From: Sulfurimonas sp.
GTDB lineage: Bacteria; Campylobacterota; Campylobacteria; Campylobacterales; Sulfurimonadaceae
Direction of reading: 5' to 3'
NCBI GenBank assembly: GCA_026988315.1
Contig: JALSLJ010000024.1
Span: 1-64,000, forward strand
DNA: 64,000 nt
The notes below the pieces were generated by a model that did not search any database, had not been told where the DNA came from, and saw only the letters and a list, made by a program, of their open reading frames with translations. Positions 33,684-44,315 of the stretch are shown here, in pieces. The translations under genes were made by a program, and so were the position numbers. Numbering within the stretch: position 1 is the stretch's first letter; each line of letters starts with the position of its first letter.

Positions 33684-34691
33684 TTATTTCTTTACATCCT
33701 TTGCTGTAAAGTTTTTTGCGGCTATATTTTCTAAAAATACAGTTGCATAAGAACCTTTAGGAAGGGTAAATGTTATATTCAATAAACCAAAATCTTTTTT
33801 ATATCTACATTCTATAGATGTTGGATATACTATTGCTTCACGCCTCAAACCTTTTTCTACTAAATACTCATCATCATATTTTGCTTCAATCTCTCTTGCA
33901 GCATCACGAGAACGAAATGCACCTCTACCACATAAAAGACCTGTTGGAATCACTTTTTTCGCTATAAAATCTTTAAGAGGCTTTATTTTTGGAGTAAACA
34001 GTTTTGCATCCTCAGATATATATATATCCCCATCAAGAAGTAAAAATTTTCCCTCTTCTTTGCTCATCTGCACCCTCTCTTTGAGCCAGTCATTAAAGAA
34101 AATACTCTGATAAATTGAGATTAAAAACTTTTTTACTTTTGCATCATGAATATGAAGTTCCCCAGCTATCATCTCTTTAGCTTGTTCTATGGAATCATTG
34201 TCCCGACCAAATCTTTGATAACCAAAATAGTTTGGAAGTCCATTTTTCTCTGTTTTTCTTGCCAACTTCTCAATTTGCCCCGCTTTAATATCATCAATAT
34301 CATAAAGATTAATACTAAACCTATTGCCGTATAAATCCCCCATTCTTATTGAATGAGTGTGCTTAGTTCTTTTTAAAATAGTTATCTGTGGATGCTTAAA
34401 TCTTTTAAGGCTTTGTTCATACTTTGCCTCTATTGAGATATACTGTGTCGTGGTTGCATGTTTGTCTTTTAACCCTGCGTAACCTATCTTCTCAGCAGGG
34501 ATGTTTATGTGCTGTGCAAAAGCAGCTATCATATCCCAAGTTGTCATTTCAACTTTTTTTATCAATAGGATTAGGTAATTGCCTCTCCCTTTAAACTCTG
34601 TATGCGCAATCTCATCAACCACAAAATCTTTTGGATTTTGATAAAAATCAAATTCTATTTTATTGTTGTTATTTAAATATACTCTATCCAT
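33684..34691 (-). CDS. truD: tRNA pseudouridine(13) synthase
   Basis: 335 aa. TruD isomerises U13 in tRNAGlu. The catalytic Asp motif is present in KIGYAGLKDKHATTTQYISI (about residue 80). FSINLYDI, GLPNYFGYQRFGRD and YQSIFFNDWLKER are conserved elements, as is the LPKGSYATVFLENI ending. The gene is the last of the ligA-omp-tlyA-ribF-truD operon, 10 bp after ribF. A small imperfect stem CATACT/AGTATG downstream (33659-33675) may end transcription. Confidence 0.93.
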   Translation of the reverse strand: MDRVYLNNNNKIEFDFYQNPKDFVVDEIAHTEFKGRGNYLILLIKKVEMTTWDMIAAFAQHINIPAEKIGYAGLKDKHATTTQYISIEAKYEQSLKRFKHPQITILKRTKHTHSIRMGDLYGNRFSINLYDIDDIKAGQIEKLARKTEKNGLPNYFGYQRFGRDNDSIEQAKEMIAGELHIHDAKVKKFLISIYQSIFFNDWLKERVQMSKEEGKFLLLDGDIYISEDAKLFTPKIKPLKDFIAKKVIPTGLLCGRGAFRSRDAAREIEAKYDDEYLVEKGLRREAIVYPTSIECRYKKDFGLLNITFTLPKGSYATVFLENIAAKNFTAKDVKK

Positions 34692-34701
34692 TATCTCTCT
34701 T

Positions 34702-35523
34702 TTATAGTTGTAAAAATTTGAGCTCTTTTGAAGCTGTTCTTATATCTTTTTTTATTGCTATTTTTAGCTCTTGTATAGAATCAAACTTCTTATTGTTTCG
34801 TATAAAAGAGATAAAACTTATACTCGCTTTTTCTTTACATATAACCTCACCATCAAGAATATGACTTTCAATAGCAAAAGAACCATCAGTTGTAATTCTA
34901 TGTCCAACAAAAGATACTGAGGGGTGAAAGTGCTCTTCATCATCTATACGAGTTAAAGTTGCATACACACCCTCTTTAGGAGTTAAAAAACACTTAGTCT
35001 CTATGTTTATAGTTGCTACTAGCTCTTTTTTACCGATACCTTGACCACTCACATGTTTGCCATGCATGCAGTAGTTATGACCTAAAAAGGCATTTGCACC
35101 TTTTATATCACCTATACCGAGCTTTGCTCTGATTTTATGAGAGTGTACAGAATCACCATGATGAGAAACTTCATCTATTACAACAACTTTCCCCTCAAAC
35201 AAGGTATTTAAGTCATTAAAAGAGTATTTTCTATCTTTACCAAAGTGAAAATCATACCCAACAACTATTTTTTCTAGTTGGGGAAATTGATCTTTTAAAA
35301 AAGTTATAAAACCCTCCCCATCAAGATGACGAATATCCTCTAGTTCCAAATAATAAATAGGATAGTGAGTAAACTTCTCTCGTTCACGCCTAGGTGTAAG
35401 GTTAGCATACCCTGTCTCAATAACCACAATAGTCCCATTGTCACCCAAAGCATTAAAAAGGCGTTGATGACCTATATGCATCCCATCAAAACCGCCAATG
35501 GCAATGGCGGTACTATTTTTCAT
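34702..35523 (-). CDS. ribF: Bifunctional riboflavin kinase / FAD synthetase
   Basis: 273 aa from the ATG at 35523 (MKNSTAIAIGG), inside the tlyA stop; the tracked 12-residue extension is out of place. The N-terminal nucleotidyltransferase domain has IGGFDGMHIGHQRL with the HxGH-type motif and VVGYDFHFGKDRK. The C-terminal kinase domain has YCMHGKHVSGQGIGKKELVATIN and EGVYATLTRI. It phosphorylates riboflavin to FMN and adenylates FMN to FAD. It is about 40 residues shorter than the E. coli enzyme, mainly at the C-terminus, which is common in this phylum (recollection). Confidence 0.9.
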   Translation of the reverse strand: MKNSTAIAIGGFDGMHIGHQRLFNALGDNGTIVVIETGYANLTPRREREKFTHYPIYYLELEDIRHLDGEGFITFLKDQFPQLEKIVVGYDFHFGKDRKYSFNDLNTLFEGKVVVIDEVSHHGDSVHSHKIRAKLGIGDIKGANAFLGHNYCMHGKHVSGQGIGKKELVATINIETKCFLTPKEGVYATLTRIDDEEHFHPSVSFVGHRITTDGSFAIESHILDGEVICKEKASISFISFIRNNKKFDSIQELKIAIKKDIRTASKELKFLQL

Positions 35524-36222
35524 AGTAGTAACAGTACTCAAGATTACCCTCCTTTCCACTCAACTTAGATGGTGATTTTACAATCAATTTCCATCCCTTA
35601 AGCTCACAAGCATCTTCAAATTTCTTCATCGCTTGTTGTATTGCTTTTTCATCAGTAACTACACCGTGATTATCTCTTTTTGCTTCGCGTCCCACTTCAA
35701 ACTGTGGTTTAAATAGAAGTATTATTTTATCAGATGAAAGCCTATCAATATCGTCTAAAATATATAAAAGTGAGATAAAAGCTACATCACTGACTACTAT
35801 GTCAAACTTTTTATCACTCTGAAACTTTCGGATGTCACAACTCTCATACGAAAAAACTCTCTCATCTTCTTTAAGAGTTTTATGTAGTTGCTCACGCCCA
35901 ACATCTACAGCACTCACCTCTGCTACTCCTGATTCTAAAAGCACCTGAGTAAAACCACCCGTTGATGAACCAATATCCAAAGCCACATACCTATTTAAAT
36001 CCAAATCTAGTTCTTCTAAAAAGGCATTAAGTTTTTGAGCGGAACGGGATACATAATTCCTATGATTTTGGAGTAAAACTTTATCGTTATCTTCATCAAT
36101 TTTATAGGCACTCTTTCGTGTAACTATACCATTTACGCTCACAAGTCCATCTTTAATAAGCCCCTGTGCTTTAGTTCTACTATCGACCAGATTTTCCTGT
36201 GTCAAGTAATGATCTAAACGAA

Positions 36223-36226
<4 letters not shown>
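35513..36226 (-). CDS. tlyA: TlyA-family rRNA (cytidine-2'-O)-methyltransferase
   Basis: 237 aa. An S4 RNA-binding domain (about 1-60: RLDHYLTQENLVDSRTKAQGLIKDGLVSVNG) precedes an FtsJ-like methyltransferase with SAM site ALDIGSSTGGFTQVLLESG. VVSDVAFISLL and LLFKPQFEVGRE follow. It 2'-O-methylates 16S (and in some species 23S) rRNA and so affects capreomycin sensitivity. Its ATG overlaps the barrel gene stop by 4 bases, and its end overlaps ribF. Confidence 0.93.
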
Positions 36227-38744
<2,518 letters not shown>

Positions 38745-38895
38745 TTATATTCCAAACAATATTTTTAAGTTGTTGTGATTTTATCTAAATGTTCATAAAA
38801 TTATAGATTTGCCGATAGTAAATAGGATAAGAAATAAAAAAATCTTTATCTGCGTTATAACTCTACAAGCAAAAATCGTTCTCAAAATTAAATAA

Positions 38896-38912
38896 TTCAC
38901 AATTACTTCACA
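38896..38912 (+). promoter_or_regulatory. Direct-repeat site suggestive of an OmpR-type regulator
   Basis: TTCACA occurs at 38896-38901 and 38907-38912, an 11-bp phase as used by OmpR/PhoB-family dimers. A TATACT hexamer (38922-38927) follows, and then a strong AAAGGAG ribosome site and the ATG at 38957. The regulator encoded at 39293 is an obvious candidate for binding (inference). Confidence 0.4.
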
Positions 38913-38956
38913 GTTTAAAAATATACTTACATGTAACATTAAAAAAAGGAGATACA

Positions 38957-39268
38957 ATGTATGTAAGTGGATCAGGCTCAATGGAGCAAATGCAAATGAG
39001 AAGAATGGATGGTACTGGTGGCGGTCAAGGCGCTGGTAAAGGTGGCATGAAAGATATTATGCAAAGTTTATCGGCTGAGGATCAAACTGCAATGAAAGAG
39101 CAATTAAGCTCAATGAGTTCAGAAGATAGAGCAGCAGCGGTAGCTGAGATGAAAGCTGTTGATAAAACGACTATGACGAGTGAAGATTACACACAATCAC
39201 TTCTTGATATCTTAGATACAACAACTGCAAATGAAGCAGAAACTGAAGGTTTTTCAGTATATGCATAA
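38957..39268 (+). CDS. Met/Gly-rich small protein upstream of a two-component system
   Basis: 103 aa. Starts MYVSGSGSMEQMQMRRMDG, followed by a Gly-rich stretch (GTGGGQGAGKGG) and a helical acidic C-terminal part with two similar segments (LSAEDQTAMKEQLSSM, SSEDRAAAVAEM). No signal peptide, no membrane helix and no cysteine. AAAGGAG is close to ideal. It lies 24 bp before the response regulator gene and behind the direct-repeat site, so it may be part of the regulon or of the operon. Met content could suggest metal contact, but this is speculation. Family not recognised. Confidence 0.65.
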   Translation: MYVSGSGSMEQMQMRRMDGTGGGQGAGKGGMKDIMQSLSAEDQTAMKEQLSSMSSEDRAAAVAEMKAVDKTTMTSEDYTQSLLDILDTTTANEAETEGFSVYA

Positions 39269-39292
39269 ATGTTTTTTTAGGTATAATTTTTT

Positions 39293-39949
39293 ATGAAAAT
39301 TTTATACCTAGAAGATGATATAACTTTGAGTGAAACTGTTGAAGAATTTTTAAGCGATGAAGGTTTTGATGTCACCTCTGTATATGATGGAGATGAAGCA
39401 CTAGAAGCTATTTACGAGCAAAATTTTGATATCTTTATCTTGGATGTTAATGTTCCTGGCATTAATGGATTTGAGCTCCTTAAAAATTTAAGAGAGACCA
39501 ACATCCAGACCCCTGCAATTTTTACAACATCCCTGAGTAGTATTGATGACTTATCCCAAGGATTTAATGTTGGTGCTGATGATTATGTTAAAAAACCTTT
39601 TTTACTTAAAGAGTTGCTTTTTCGTACCAAAGCACTTTTAAAAAGAGAATTTAAATCTCAAGATTCTTTAGTGAGTATTAGCGAAAATATAGTTTTTAAC
39701 ACTCAAGCTAATGAGCTTCTCATAGATAAGAAAAGAGTTCCTCTGCATCCAAAAGAGTTGCTGTTGTTAAAACTACTACTTAAGCACAAAAATGAGTGTG
39801 TAACATTTGAAAATATTTATCAAACTGTTTGGACTTTTAATGAAAGCCATAGTGATATGAGTCTAAGAACTTATATAAAAAATCTTCGTAAACATTTAAC
39901 AAAAGAGAAAATACTCAGCATTAAAAAGGTTGGATATAAGCTTGTATAA
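39293..39949 (+). CDS. OmpR/PhoB-family response regulator
   Basis: 218 aa. A receiver domain (about 1-118) has YLEDD acidic pair, phospho-acceptor Asp in IFILDVNVPG, TTS and the Lys in DDYVKKPF. A winged-helix DNA-binding domain follows (about 130-218) with HPKELLLLKLLLKH, SDMSLRTYIKNLRKHL and the wing IKKVGYKL. The kinase partner is encoded immediately downstream with overlap. It likely activates or represses the 103-aa gene and itself through the TTCACA repeats. Confidence 0.92.
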   Translation: MKILYLEDDITLSETVEEFLSDEGFDVTSVYDGDEALEAIYEQNFDIFILDVNVPGINGFELLKNLRETNIQTPAIFTTSLSSIDDLSQGFNVGADDYVKKPFLLKELLFRTKALLKREFKSQDSLVSISENIVFNTQANELLIDKKRVPLHPKELLLLKLLLKHKNECVTFENIYQTVWTFNESHSDMSLRTYIKNLRKHLTKEKILSIKKVGYKLV

Positions 39950-41090
39950 AAGTGAAAAACGCACTATCTTTAATGTTTTAGCTCTATACTTGAGTTCAAA
40001 CCTACTTCTGATTGCTACTATTTTTACTAGTTATTATTTTTACCAGCATGAACAACGCATAGATAGTGAAAAAGAGGTCTTAAAAAAATACTCTGTCGAA
40101 CTAGAAGATAAACTCTCAAATATCCATCAAAATAGCAATGAAAGATATGAATATCCAAGATTAAAAAACTTTAAAAGTGCCATATATGATGTTGATAAAA
40201 ACCTTATATTTTCAACACTTGATGTAAAAATAGATAACCTTGATGAAGACTTCTTTATAAAAGAAAATAACTCTTACTCTGTCTCTGCTTTAAAACCCTA
40301 CTATCTTGGTGCAGCTTTTATTGTTACACAAAAGAAGACGCAAGCACTCAATATTTCAAATGATTTTGTAGCCATTGCATTTGTTATAGTATTAATCACT
40401 ATTTTTACATCTTTTTTCTTAGTTAAACTTGTCTTAAAACCTTTACGTGAAAATTTACATCTCCTAGATAATTTTATTAAAGACACAACGCACGAGTTAA
40501 ATACCCCTATAACAACCATCTTAGCAAATATTGAAACATTAGATACAGAGCATTATGATGAGAAATCTTTGAAAAAATTCCAACGTATAAAAATTGCTTC
40601 ACTCAATATCTCTAATCTTTATCAAGACTTGGTATATCTTCTTCTCAATCATAAAATCTCCTCTAAGAATGAAGAGTTAAATATAAGCTATATTTTAAAT
40701 GAGAGAGTGCAGTACTTTACACTGATGGCAAATGCAAAAAAACTAACATTCAACTTGGACATAGAAGAAGATGTGATTTTTTATGCTGACAAACAAAAGT
40801 TTGAAAGAGTTGTCGATAATATTTTTTCTAATGCGATTAAATACAGCAAAAAAGCAACTACCATAAAAGTTATTTTAAAAGACTCTACTCTCTGCGTAAT
40901 GGATGAAGGTAAAGGGATGAGTCAAGAGGAGATAGAAAACATATATGAAAAATATCGTAGATTTGACAATGTACAGGGTGGTTTTGGTATAGGCTACAGC
41001 ATCATAAAATCAATTACGGATGAGTACAATATAGATGTAAATATTGAATCTGAAGTTAATGTTGGAACAAAGGTAACACTCAAATGGTAA
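39942..41090 (+). CDS. Membrane sensor histidine kinase
   Basis: About 382 aa. TM1 is at about 12-32, a periplasmic sensor domain at about 33-138, TM2 at about 142-165 and no clear HAMP. The HisKA H-box is DTTHELNTPITT. The HATPase domain has N-box VVDNIFSNAIKYS, G1 DEGKGMSQ and G2 GGFGIGYSI, all intact. It starts at TTG 39942 or TTG 39930 (track); no ATG is available and neither has an ideal ribosome site, so coupling to the regulator (overlap) is likely. From 40911 on it lies in the left copy of the 499-bp repeat. Confidence 0.88.
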   Translation: MYKSEKRTIFNVLALYLSSNLLLIATIFTSYYFYQHEQRIDSEKEVLKKYSVELEDKLSNIHQNSNERYEYPRLKNFKSAIYDVDKNLIFSTLDVKIDNLDEDFFIKENNSYSVSALKPYYLGAAFIVTQKKTQALNISNDFVAIAFVIVLITIFTSFFLVKLVLKPLRENLHLLDNFIKDTTHELNTPITTILANIETLDTEHYDEKSLKKFQRIKIASLNISNLYQDLVYLLLNHKISSKNEELNISYILNERVQYFTLMANAKKLTFNLDIEEDVIFYADKQKFERVVDNIFSNAIKYSKKATTIKVILKDSTLCVMDEGKGMSQEEIENIYEKYRRFDNVQGGFGIGYSIIKSITDEYNIDVNIESEVNVGTKVTLKW

Positions 41091-41409
41091 AACTAATATC
41101 TATACTTCTACTTTTAACACTCTCTTTAAACGCCACTTCTTTTAAGCAAAACTGCTTAAAGTGTCATAGCAATGAGTTTCAACTCGCTATGTTTATGAAA
41201 AAATATATTCTAAAACATAGTAGTGAAAAAAGAGTAAAAAAAGCACTTTATAGTTATCTAAAAAATCCCACTTACAAGGAATCCGTTCTCCCTTACGGGT
41301 TTTTAAATAGGTTTGGGATAAAGGAAAAAAGTTCCCTTAATGATGATGAGTTACAAAAGATGATAGATGTTTACTATGATAGATACAATATCAAATCAAA
41401 AATATACTA
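40911..41409 (+). repeat. Left copy of a perfect 499-bp direct repeat
   Basis: Identical by eye to 42190-42688 (offset 1279). It covers the last ~180 bases of the histidine kinase and the whole cytochrome gene up to the second base of the stop codon. The boundary falls inside the stop: the copy ends ACTA|G here (TAG) and ACTA|A on the right (TAA). Confidence 0.95.
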
Positions 41410-41410
41410 G
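41084..41410 (+). CDS. Small periplasmic c-type cytochrome (left copy)
   Basis: 108 aa. A signal peptide (about 1-17, SLNATSF) precedes one heme-binding CLKCH near residue 25. The rest is helical and basic with no second heme and no obvious Met axial ligand beyond MFMKKY. It overlaps the kinase stop by 7 bases, so it belongs to the same operon: the sensor-cytochrome pairing suggests redox or heme-linked signalling (inference). The identical second copy is at 42363. The left copy has lost the native terminator and now runs into the toxin-antitoxin insert. Confidence 0.8.
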   Translation: MVKLISILLLLTLSLNATSFKQNCLKCHSNEFQLAMFMKKYILKHSSEKRVKKALYSYLKNPTYKESVLPYGFLNRFGIKEKSSLNDDELQKMIDVYYDRYNIKSKIY

Positions 41411-41481
41411 GTTGTAGTAGAGTTTTAATCAAGTCTCCACTATCAAAAGCTCTCAACATAGCAATATTATATGAGGTTTTG

Positions 41482-41775
41482 TTATATATTTTCTTTAGCT
41501 GGCTTATTTTGGTTAAAGATTCTTAATATTTCGATTGTACTTTTTTGAAAGCTAACTTTATAAATTATCGTATAACCTTTATAGGTCATATCTCTTACAT
41601 TTTCATTTTTAAAATAAATTGATGGCTTGTATTTGAGAGGATTATCTGGTATTAAAAATATTAGTTTTTCAAGTTCATTCGCAAAATTTATACTCGCATT
41701 AATCTTGTCTTGAGCTATATAAGTTACAATATGTAACAATTGCTTTTCAAAAGTTTTTTTGTAGATTACCTGCAT
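41482..41775 (-). CDS. Type II toxin, ParE/RelE superfamily (second module)
   Basis: 97 aa. The N-terminal VIYKKTFEKQLLHIVTYIAQDKINASINFANELEKLI helices and the strand core LKYKPSIYFKNENVRDMTYKGYTIIYKV with terminal IEILRIFNQ are typical of ParE/RelE plasmid-stabilisation toxins. It differs clearly from the first toxin (760-1053). It follows its antitoxin with no gap, the same layout as the first module. It is on the strand opposite to the duplicated host genes and lies between the 499-bp repeats. Target (gyrase or mRNA) unknown. Confidence 0.85.
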   Translation of the reverse strand: MQVIYKKTFEKQLLHIVTYIAQDKINASINFANELEKLIFLIPDNPLKYKPSIYFKNENVRDMTYKGYTIIYKVSFQKSTIEILRIFNQNKPAKENI

Positions 41776-42018
41776 TTAATTTATAGACTTTAAATGCTTG
41801 TTTATATTACTCCATAAATCATCATGTGAAATCATTTCAGCTTTTCCACTTTCCACTTCTTCTAAGTCTTGATGCAATTGATTTTGTCTTTCATAAAAAT
41901 ATGGATCTATCTCAAGATTTTTGTCTTGAGTTATTTCTATTGCTTCTTTTCTTTTAGAAACAAAATTTAAAAATTCTTGAAAAACACTATCTTGAATATT
42001 AATAGTTAAAGTATGCAT
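41776..42018 (-). CDS. Type II antitoxin (second module)
   Basis: 80 aa. It begins HTLTINIQDSVFQEFLNFVSK, a ribbon-helix-helix-like strand and helix as in ParD/RelB-type antitoxins. The C-terminal GKAEMISHDDLWSNI is the toxin-binding type tail (xxIshddlw) common in partners of ParE. The stop abuts the toxin ATG. AAGGAAA precedes the start. A direct repeat TATGTTTCC (42019-42043) overlaps the translation-initiation region and could be its operator. Confidence 0.8.
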   Translation of the reverse strand: MHTLTINIQDSVFQEFLNFVSKRKEAIEITQDKNLEIDPYFYERQNQLHQDLEEVESGKAEMISHDDLWSNINKHLKSIN

Positions 42019-42043
42019 TATGTTTCCTTGATACTATGTTTCC
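42019..42043 (-). promoter_or_regulatory. Direct repeat ahead of the second antitoxin gene
   Basis: TATGTTTCC occurs at 42019-42027 and 42035-42043 (16-bp phase; GGAAACATA on the coding strand). TATAAT on the coding strand lies just upstream (about 42046-42053). A repeated element next to an antitoxin start fits autoregulation. Confidence 0.4.
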
Positions 42044-42189
42044 ATGATTATAGCAAAAATTGATTTTCTTAATGATTATGGATTATATTTTTCAATAATT
42101 TTAATATTTCTTCACTTACTTATGTTAACTCTATATATACTTTTTTTGCCTCGTTAATGAGGTATTGGTATCACCAGACCCTTATGTTC

Positions 42190-42369
42190 AAAGGGATGAG
42201 TCAAGAGGAGATAGAAAACATATATGAAAAATATCGTAGATTTGACAATGTACAGGGTGGTTTTGGTATAGGCTACAGCATCATAAAATCAATTACGGAT
42301 GAGTACAATATAGATGTAAATATTGAATCTGAAGTTAATGTTGGAACAAAGGTAACACTCAAATGGTAA
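42190..42369 (+). pseudogene. Duplicated 3' fragment of the histidine kinase gene
   Basis: Identical to the kinase C-terminus from KGMSQEEIENIY onward. The track's ORF from 42157 adds 12 unrelated residues (MRYWYHQTLMF) read from the insert. It lacks sensor, HisKA and N-box, so it cannot be a kinase. It survives because it lies inside the repeat. Confidence 0.9.
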
Positions 42370-42688
42370 AACTAATATCTATACTTCTACTTTTAACACT
42401 CTCTTTAAACGCCACTTCTTTTAAGCAAAACTGCTTAAAGTGTCATAGCAATGAGTTTCAACTCGCTATGTTTATGAAAAAATATATTCTAAAACATAGT
42501 AGTGAAAAAAGAGTAAAAAAAGCACTTTATAGTTATCTAAAAAATCCCACTTACAAGGAATCCGTTCTCCCTTACGGGTTTTTAAATAGGTTTGGGATAA
42601 AGGAAAAAAGTTCCCTTAATGATGATGAGTTACAAAAGATGATAGATGTTTACTATGATAGATACAATATCAAATCAAAAATATACTA
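42190..42688 (+). repeat. Right copy of the perfect 499-bp direct repeat
   Basis: Identical to 40911-41409. Its right flank runs straight into a good terminator at 42688-42717, suggesting that this end keeps the ancestral downstream context, while the kinase gene of the left copy keeps the ancestral upstream context. Confidence 0.95.
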
Positions 42689-42689
42689 A
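42363..42689 (+). CDS. Small periplasmic c-type cytochrome (right copy)
   Basis: 108 aa, identical to the product of 41084-41410, with the same signal peptide and CLKCH heme site; the only nucleotide change is the last stop base (TAA). Its native upstream promoter is lost, since the kinase operon is now 1.3 kb away and separated by the opposite-strand toxin-antitoxin pair. Expression would depend on read-through or a promoter in the insert. It is followed by a strong hairpin terminator. Confidence 0.8.
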   Translation: MVKLISILLLLTLSLNATSFKQNCLKCHSNEFQLAMFMKKYILKHSSEKRVKKALYSYLKNPTYKESVLPYGFLNRFGIKEKSSLNDDELQKMIDVYYDRYNIKSKIY

Positions 42690-42717
42690 AAGAGCGCTAT
42701 TTTATATGCTCTTTTTT
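42688..42717. terminator. Rho-independent terminator, usable from both sides
   Basis: AAAAGAGC and GCTCTTTT form an 8-bp stem over a 12-base loop, followed by T residues to 42717. It overlaps the stop of the convergent 500-aa gene. The left cytochrome copy has no such structure. Confidence 0.8.
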
Positions 42718-44199
42718 CGCTACTAAGGCTTTTACCAAGGCACTTTTAATTGACTGATACGCTTTTTCACTTTGTTCTAAAACTTTTGATTCTCTAGTAA
42801 ACTGTCTATCCAATATATTTAAATCTCTATCTAAACTGCTAAACTTATTGAGTATATCGGGCTTAATTTTTTGACGAATCAGTTTAGTTTTTTCCTTTTC
42901 AAATGACGATAATTCTTCTGTAATCTGATGTATCTCATTCCTTAGCAACTCTTTTTTAGCATCATTTTTTGATGCGCTTAGAGAGTCAGTTTTAATATCA
43001 TACTTGTGCTTTAATTTGTTAATACTAATTTCAACCGTTTGTATATCTCTAAGAGTTTTTGCATTATGTTCTAAAGGTGTATTCTCACCAATGTAGAGAG
43101 TTGAAATCTGGTTTTCTAGATTATAATAATCTTTTTTTATCACATCTATAGATAATTTTGTTTTTACATACGCCTTTGAAACAGACAAAATCGACACAGA
43201 GTTCCAGTGTTGGCCACTATCTGATTGCAATGATGGTATTTTATATTTTACACCATCTACGATAATAATATCCAAAGAATAGTATTTTAAAAAATCTATC
43301 ATATAGCCATTTAAGTGTGAAATCTCCTCTAATATCAAATCTGCTATATGCTCAAAGACCTCTTTAAAATATATTCTAAATATATAGCCAGAAAAACCGA
43401 TAAAAAAATCATTATTTTGATTAAACTCTTCACTTAACTGCTCTATGATTATTGATTGGATGTATGAAAATACTTTAAGCTCATAATTATCATTAGTAAT
43501 TTTTTTTTCTTTAAAGTATATATCTACAAATCGCTTTGCAGTAAAATAAAAAAAGTCTTTATTTTCTTGCAGGGAAAAGTAATCATTTTGAAAAGTGATT
43601 AACTCCTCTTCATCGATACCGTTATATCTATTTGCAATTGTATTTTTTTGGGTTTCTGGAACACTCTTTTTATATGTAAATATCTTTATAAAAATTTTAT
43701 TTTTTTTGCTGATTATAATATCACTATGCTTAAGTTTCAAGGCTTCTCTAATAGCATATTTTATTAATTCTTTTTTATTTATCTCTTCATTTTCTATCGC
43801 GTACGCAAACTCATTAATTTTCTCTACCAATTCCTCTTTTATGAGGATTTGATCTTCTTTACCCTTATAGTTATACTCAATTAAATCTTCATTCTCATTC
43901 AAAATGTCAACAATACTCCCTAAATTTACACTCTCTTTTGGCTCAATGGTATAGGGAAATACTTTGAGCCTAATCTGCTTATTTGTCATTTTAAAAAGTA
44001 TATATCCTACACTCTCAAAGTACTCTTTAAAAGCTCTTTTTATCTCTAGTATATTTTCATATTTGTCTATACTTTCATCAGGGAAAAATTCGTTTATATG
44101 CTCGAACAGCTTTTTATTATCTTCATCACTCCATCTAAAATTGATTGATGGTTTTTGCAAATTCGCTTTTAAATAATAAATCAACTCTGAATACGCCAT
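42697..44199 (-). CDS. Orphan hypothetical protein with C-terminal coiled coil
   Basis: 500 aa from the ATG at 44199, with AGGG upstream; the tracked start is a TTG one codon earlier. No signal peptide or membrane helix. The N-terminal and middle parts are Glu/Lys/Ile-rich and look globular (VFPYTIEPKESVNLGSIVDIL, FVDIYFKEKKITNDNYELKVFSYIQ). From about residue 385 a long charged coiled coil runs to the end (LRDIQTVEISINKLKHKYD, EEKTKL-like repeats). No catalytic motif or family is recognised. It is convergent with the duplicated cytochrome and monocistronic. Possibly accessory; nothing proves a role. Confidence 0.6.
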   Translation of the reverse strand: MAYSELIYYLKANLQKPSINFRWSDEDNKKLFEHINEFFPDESIDKYENILEIKRAFKEYFESVGYILFKMTNKQIRLKVFPYTIEPKESVNLGSIVDILNENEDLIEYNYKGKEDQILIKEELVEKINEFAYAIENEEINKKELIKYAIREALKLKHSDIIISKKNKIFIKIFTYKKSVPETQKNTIANRYNGIDEEELITFQNDYFSLQENKDFFYFTAKRFVDIYFKEKKITNDNYELKVFSYIQSIIIEQLSEEFNQNNDFFIGFSGYIFRIYFKEVFEHIADLILEEISHLNGYMIDFLKYYSLDIIIVDGVKYKIPSLQSDSGQHWNSVSILSVSKAYVKTKLSIDVIKKDYYNLENQISTLYIGENTPLEHNAKTLRDIQTVEISINKLKHKYDIKTDSLSASKNDAKKELLRNEIHQITEELSSFEKEKTKLIRQKIKPDILNKFSSLDRDLNILDRQFTRESKVLEQSEKAYQSIKSALVKALVAKKEHIK

Positions 44200-44315
44200 C
44201 AACTACCCTATAATCTTTTTAAATTATCACAATTTTAACTCAATTTTATTTATATATTAATAAAATTAAAATTATAAGTCCTGAATCAAAAATAACACCA
44301 ATTCAGAACTTACTT

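Noticed and set aside
41410-42189. The second TA insert as a complete integron cassette with attC sites
   Set aside because: Only a left-box-like ATATAAC was found; no GTTATAT-type partner at a proper distance on either side.
42157-42369. 70-aa ORF ending in a histidine-kinase C-terminus
   Set aside because: Truncated copy of the kinase within the 499-bp repeat; the first 12 residues are unrelated insert sequence. Listed as a pseudogene.
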